Assembly (NCBI GenBank): GCA_900546285.1
Contig: URCJ01000056.1
Coordinates: forward strand, 1 to 8,867
Source: an uncultured Solobacterium sp.
GTDB taxonomy: Bacteria > Bacillota_I > Bacilli_A > Erysipelotrichales > Erysipelotrichaceae
DNA length: 8,867 nt
Direction: 5' to 3'
The notes under the pieces are model-generated. The model saw nothing but the letters and a program-made list of their open reading frames with translations, did no database searches and was not told the origin of the DNA. Positions 6,744 through 8,867 of this stretch are shown here, one piece after another (the stretch's first letter is position 1; every line of letters begins with the position of its first letter). The translations under genes and the position numbers were made by a program.

Positions 6744-6892
6744 TATAAGAAGGCTAAATGGATATCAAGGAAATATATTTATGCAAATCCAATACTTAAA
6801 TTGTATATTTATTACTTTTTATATTAAGAAAGGTCAAATTCTTCATAAATAGCTAACGGCAAATTATGACTATAAACCGTTTGTATAATTAA

Positions 6893-7171
6893 TTAATTAT
6901 TATAGGATCCTTCTTGACTATATTTTGCCCATTTTAAATACATTTCTTTATAATTTTCCTTTATAAAGTCTTGTATTTTTCTTATTTCTCTATCATTTAA
7001 TGCCCCTTTGCGTTGAATCAATGATTCTCCATTTTCTTTTACAAAAAATTTGGCAGATCCAACTTCTGTAAGTTTGTGGTCACTAGCATGAACATGCATA
7101 CACTCAATAATACAATGAGAAGTAAAGTAAAGATAATATCCAGCGATTTTATATTCGTAGTATTTTGGCAT
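6893..7171 (-). CDS. DUF4160-type small protein, last gene of the four-gene cassette
   Basis: Biochemical function unknown. The 92-aa protein matches the DUF4160 layout as I know it: an N-terminal strand pair (YEYKIAGYYLYFTS), the central histidine motif MHVHASD at 25-31 (His26 and His28, then His32), a strand AKFFVKENG (40-48), and a C-terminal helix NDREIRKIQDFIKENYKEM ending in a conserved-looking KWAKY. DUF4160 proteins are often encoded beside other very small proteins and have been suspected of toxin-antitoxin-like roles; that is not shown here. It has a strong SD, GGAGG, 6 nt before its ATG, and starts one base after the preceding stop. The stop codon overlaps a 16-bp AT palindrome (6885-6900). 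No clear terminator follows. Confidence 0.88.
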   Translation of the reverse strand: MPKYYEYKIAGYYLYFTSHCIIECMHVHASDHKLTEVGSAKFFVKENGESLIQRKGALNDREIRKIQDFIKENYKEMYLKWAKYSQEGSYNN

Positions 7172-7172
7172 T

Positions 7173-7394
7173 TCATTCCTCCATAAATTTACGATTATTC
7201 TTCAAATAATCTTTTACGATTTGGATTTCTATATCATCCATACTTGTTTCCAAAACACCATTATCATTTGTTAACAACGCAGCACTATCAGGATTATTTA
7301 AATTTAAAACTCTGATTCCTTGCTCGCATATGGTGAAAGCATATCCATTAACAATCATCTCAGCATTATCTGCTACTTTTTTAATATCAACCAT
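7173..7394 (-). CDS. Uncharacterised 73-aa protein, third gene of the cassette
   Basis: I do not assign a function. The sequence looks like a compact alpha/beta fold: strand MIVNGYAFTICEQGIRVLNL (13-32), a loop with NPDSAALLTNDNG, and a C-terminal helix MDDIEIQIVKDYLKNNRKFM (52-71). There is no signal peptide or membrane segment. From memory it resembles a small family that accompanies DUF4160 in Clostridia and Erysipelotrichia (possibly DUF7723; not verified). Its ATG lies inside the end of the upstream gene (8-nt overlap) behind GGAGG at 6-nt spacing, and the next gene begins 1 nt after its stop. This coupling suggests matched amounts of the cassette proteins, perhaps a complex. Confidence 0.82.
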   Translation of the reverse strand: MVDIKKVADNAEMIVNGYAFTICEQGIRVLNLNNPDSAALLTNDNGVLETSMDDIEIQIVKDYLKNNRKFMEE

Positions 7395-7659
7395 TAGTTA
7401 CCTCCACACCCTTTATAGGCTTTAAAAATTTATCTACATCAAAATATAAATTCTCAAGAATAGGTATCAAATCTATATACTCTTCTTCGGGCTTTTCATT
7501 ATGTTTATATTTAGCCATAACAACAAGATACCCATTGTCCCATTCTTTAACAGAAGTATATTTCTCCAATGAATGCGGGGCAAGAAAACGTATTTTATGA
7601 TCACCAAACTGAAAAACGGTATAATTTTTTTCATTACTAAGAGTTGCAATTCCATTCAT
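7387..7659 (-). CDS. Uncharacterised 90-aa protein, second gene of the cassette
   Basis: Function unknown. The cytoplasmic-looking, mostly beta protein has strands at about 11-18 (KNYTVFQF) and 22-27 (IRFLAP), a segment SVKEWDNGYLVVMAKYKHN (36-54), and a C-terminal part EEEYIDLIPILENLYFDVDKFLKPIKGVEV. It may correspond to a family I recall as DUF7724, found next to the preceding one; unverified. Its start overlaps the HTH gene stop (ATGA, 4 nt), and an excellent SD, AAGGAGG, lies 7 nt upstream. It overlaps the next gene by 8 nt. Confidence 0.82.
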   Translation of the reverse strand: MNGIATLSNEKNYTVFQFGDHKIRFLAPHSLEKYTSVKEWDNGYLVVMAKYKHNEKPEEEYIDLIPILENLYFDVDKFLKPIKGVEVTNG

Positions 7660-7928
7660 AGCATATCCTCCTTCAAAAGTTCAGAAACTAATTTATAAGT
7701 ACCATTAATTATTTCAATCTGATTTTGCATCTTACAGTCATCATTAACTTGTATTGATAGATTATTGATGCCTTTTATTAAAAGATAAAATCTTTTAACA
7801 GTAACATTTTTAATATCAATATCACCAGCTTCAATTTTTTGAATCCAACGTACATCTAACCCTGATGCATTTGCTAAGGCTTGTTGTGTTATGCCAAATT
7901 CTCTTCGCCACCCCTTTATATCAACCAT
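7656..7928 (-). CDS. XRE-family helix-turn-helix regulator, first gene of the cassette
   Basis: Probable DNA-binding repressor of its own cassette. The 90-aa protein has an HTH_3/XRE domain at about 6-55, with WRREFGITQQALANASGL and DVRWIQKIEAGD forming the helix 1-4 region, then a short C-terminal helical part (KMQNQIEIINGTYKLVSELL) that could mediate dimerisation or contact the small partners. I chose ATG at 7928: AAAGGA sits 6 nt upstream. The in-frame ATG at 7943 has no SD and falls within a few bases of the predicted -10 box (7948-7953), at or before the expected transcription start. The stop overlaps the next start by 4 nt. Being first, with a dyad in its own promoter, fits autoregulation. 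Confidence 0.88.
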   Translation of the reverse strand: MVDIKGWRREFGITQQALANASGLDVRWIQKIEAGDIDIKNVTVKRFYLLIKGINNLSIQVNDDCKMQNQIEIINGTYKLVSELLKEDML

Positions 7929-7947
7929 TATTAATCCTTTCATAAAT

Positions 7948-7976
7948 ATTATACGTCAAAATTGGCGTAAAAAATA
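7948..7976 (-). promoter_or_regulatory. Promoter of the four-gene cassette with overlapping operator-like dyad
   Basis: Minus-strand TATAAT at 7948-7953 has a poor -35 (TATTTT at 7971-7976, spacer 17). The spacer contains the 18-bp dyad TACGTCAAAATTGGCGTA (7952-7969), whose halves TACGTCAAA and TACGCCAAT agree at seven of nine bases. It overlaps the -10, a typical place for an autorepressor. A similar half site, ATCGCCAAT, occurs at about 8084-8092. Confidence 0.55.
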
Positions 7977-8002
7977 TATTGAAATCGTAAACAAACAATT
8001 GC

Positions 8003-8030
8003 AAGAAACATATAAACATTTATGTTTCTT
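8003..8030. repeat. Perfect 10-bp hairpin in the intergenic region
   Basis: AAGAAACATA (8003-8012) and TATGTTTCTT (8021-8030) are perfectly complementary around an 8-nt loop. On the minus strand only a broken T-rich stretch follows, so it is at best a weak back-up terminator. It lies upstream of the cassette promoter. The 10-mer GCAAGAAACA at its edge (8001-8010) recurs at 8113-8122. Confidence 0.45.
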
Positions 8031-8035
8031 AAAAT

Positions 8036-8061
8036 AATATAAAAAGGTATCTTATGTACCT
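8036..8061 (-). terminator. Second candidate terminator after the AbiEi-like gene
   Basis: On the minus strand AGGTA (8057-8061) pairs with TACCT (8045-8049) around a 7-nt loop, followed by a T-rich tail (TTTT then ATATTAT). The stem is short, so it is weaker than the one directly behind the stop codon. Together they would isolate the downstream cassette. Confidence 0.4.
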
Positions 8062-8119
8062 ATATTCTTCGTAAATCGCCAATGATAATCTATAATCGCG
8101 GACCAAAATACCGCAAGAA

Positions 8120-8145
8120 ACAAAAATCATACAACTATATGATTG
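8120..8145 (-). terminator. Terminator directly behind the AbiEi-like gene
   Basis: Immediately after the TAG stop, minus-strand AATCATA (8138-8144) pairs perfectly with TATGATT (8125-8131) around a 6-nt loop, and TTTGTTT follows. The stem is AT-rich, but its position at the stop codon of the second reading frame supports that frame as the true gene end. Confidence 0.55.
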
Positions 8146-8806
8146 CTAGGTGTTGTTTTTGCAACCTTTCTTGTTAAGAAAATCGAAAAAGATTACCTTA
8201 GTCTTAACTAGATTCTTATACAGTTTATCAGGATAGAAATCAAAGTATGGCTCCATATCAGCAACGCTAATAATTGCGTCCCTCATATACTTCGATAATC
8301 TATCATTTAATTCTTTACCATCAAGTTCAGAAAAAAACGTCCACATCTAGAATTAAATCTAAGAACTGTAAGATCTTATAATTGTCCTCAGTAACAGTTA
8401 CTCTAGGTTTCTTAATAATAAGCTTTGTTTTACCCACATTAGTCTCACGATAATTAGTAGTAGCCTTATTAGTAACTATTTGATATAAAGCAGGAACCTG
8501 AGAAGTTAAGCCCATTAAGTTATAAAACAACAATCCGCTTATATAGCCGCATTTCTTGCCATCTTCCCTAAGATATTTATAATCTAAGACAATCTCTGGA
8601 TTTAAACCTACCTCAAGATTAAACTTTGAAGGCTTAGGAAGATAATAAACACCATTCTCATATCTTTTTACTTTACCATCATCAACCAATTTCTTCATCT
8701 GTTGACGTAAGTTATCATAAGACATACCATCAATCTTTAGATTGCTTAAAATAATTGGCTCATTAAGCTTGAAGTTATTCACAAGATATTCATATAAGTT
8801 ATTCAT
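8146..8806 (-). pseudogene. Frameshifted AbiEi-like (DUF6088-type) antitoxin/transcriptional regulator
   Basis: AbiEi-family proteins carry an N-terminal winged helix and repress their own operon; in type IV toxin-antitoxin pairs they counter the nucleotidyltransferase toxin AbiEii. Here the first frame (8327-8806, 159 aa) has the winged helix at about 1-58 (LSNLKIDGMSYDNLRQQMKK, then the wing GKVKRYENGVYYLP) and the core with GYISGLLFYNLMGLTSQVP and KPRVTVTEDNYKILQFLDL. It then stops at TGA within the last motif. Removing one T from the run of seven (A7 on plus at 8331-8337) joins it to the second frame, DVDVFSELDGKELNDRLSKY, giving about 219 aa, a normal family length. ATG at 8806 has AGGAGGA 4-5 nt upstream. 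No AbiEii gene follows. The cause could be mutation, sequencing error or slippage. The second frame alone has no SD. Confidence 0.8.
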
Positions 8807-8818
8807 ACATTCCTCCTG

Positions 8819-8860
8819 GTATATTGTTATTGACTCATAAAACAGTCATAAACAATATAC
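8819..8860. promoter_or_regulatory. Interrupted dyad upstream of the AbiEi-like gene, candidate operator
   Basis: GTATATTGTT (8819-8828) and AACAATATAC (8851-8860) form a perfect 10-bp inverted repeat. Inside, TGACT (8831-8835) pairs with AGTCA (8844-8848). There is no T tract, so it is not a typical terminator. It ends just before the SD (8811-8817). AbiEi proteins are known to bind inverted repeats at their own promoters, which makes an autoregulatory operator plausible. An 11-codon minus-strand frame (8827-8862) overlaps it but has an SD too close to its ATG. Confidence 0.5.
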
Positions 8861-8867
8861 ATCTCCT

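Noticed and set aside
7473..7655. Alternative frame inside the 90-aa cassette gene
   Set aside because: It overlaps the gene with the strong SD and coupled start; its product shows no family resemblance.
1..8867. CRISPR array, rRNA, tRNA or transposase
   Set aside because: No regularly spaced repeats, RNA gene signatures or transposase frames were seen on either strand.

Overview
The window is AT-rich DNA from a low-GC Gram-positive bacterium (Bacillota). An Erysipelotrichia-like or related gut Firmicute is my best guess, from the codon usage, the strong AGGAGG-type ribosome binding sites and the gene families. All supportable genes lie on the minus strand, so transcription runs from high to low coordinates. 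The right half (about 6.9-8.8 kb) is accessory. The left half (39-6092) is the start of a capsule or exopolysaccharide operon.

Right end (8146-8867): a lone AbiEi-like (DUF6088-type) winged-helix antitoxin gene, broken by a one-base frameshift in a run of seven A/T pairs. A large dyad sits just upstream of it and a hairpin terminator directly follows its stop codon. No AbiEii toxin gene follows. At 7944-8145 there are three hairpins, at least two of them terminator-like, and then the promoter and likely operator of the next unit.

Middle (6893-7928): four very small genes, tightly coupled with overlaps or 1-nt gaps and each with its own strong SD: an XRE-type HTH protein, two uncharacterised proteins, and a DUF4160-type protein. 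This looks like a self-regulated cassette, possibly toxin-antitoxin or defence related. Its function is unknown.

The 800-bp gap (6093-6892) has no convincing gene but much structure. It holds a 12-bp tandem repeat with a 16-bp inverted partner, several dyads, and a consensus extended -10 promoter (TGTTATAAT) directly preceded by a run of ten G/C pairs. After the promoter comes a roughly 245-nt leader containing a nested long inverted repeat and a terminator-like hairpin. I infer that expression of the polysaccharide operon may be phase-variable through the G tract and attenuated in the leader.

Left half, in order of transcription: a membrane-anchored Ig-like protein of unknown role (5238-6092); CpsC, a Wzz-like co-polymerase and kinase adaptor; CpsD, a BY-kinase; CpsB, a PHP-type tyrosine phosphatase; an LCP-family ligase that attaches polymer to the wall; and a CapD/EpsC-like nucleotide-sugar 4,6-dehydratase. 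CpsB, CpsC and CpsD form the usual tyrosine phosphorylation switch for chain length and export, the LCP protein anchors the polymer, and the dehydratase makes an early sugar precursor. Glycosyltransferases, flippase and polymerase are not in the window and presumably lie beyond position 1.
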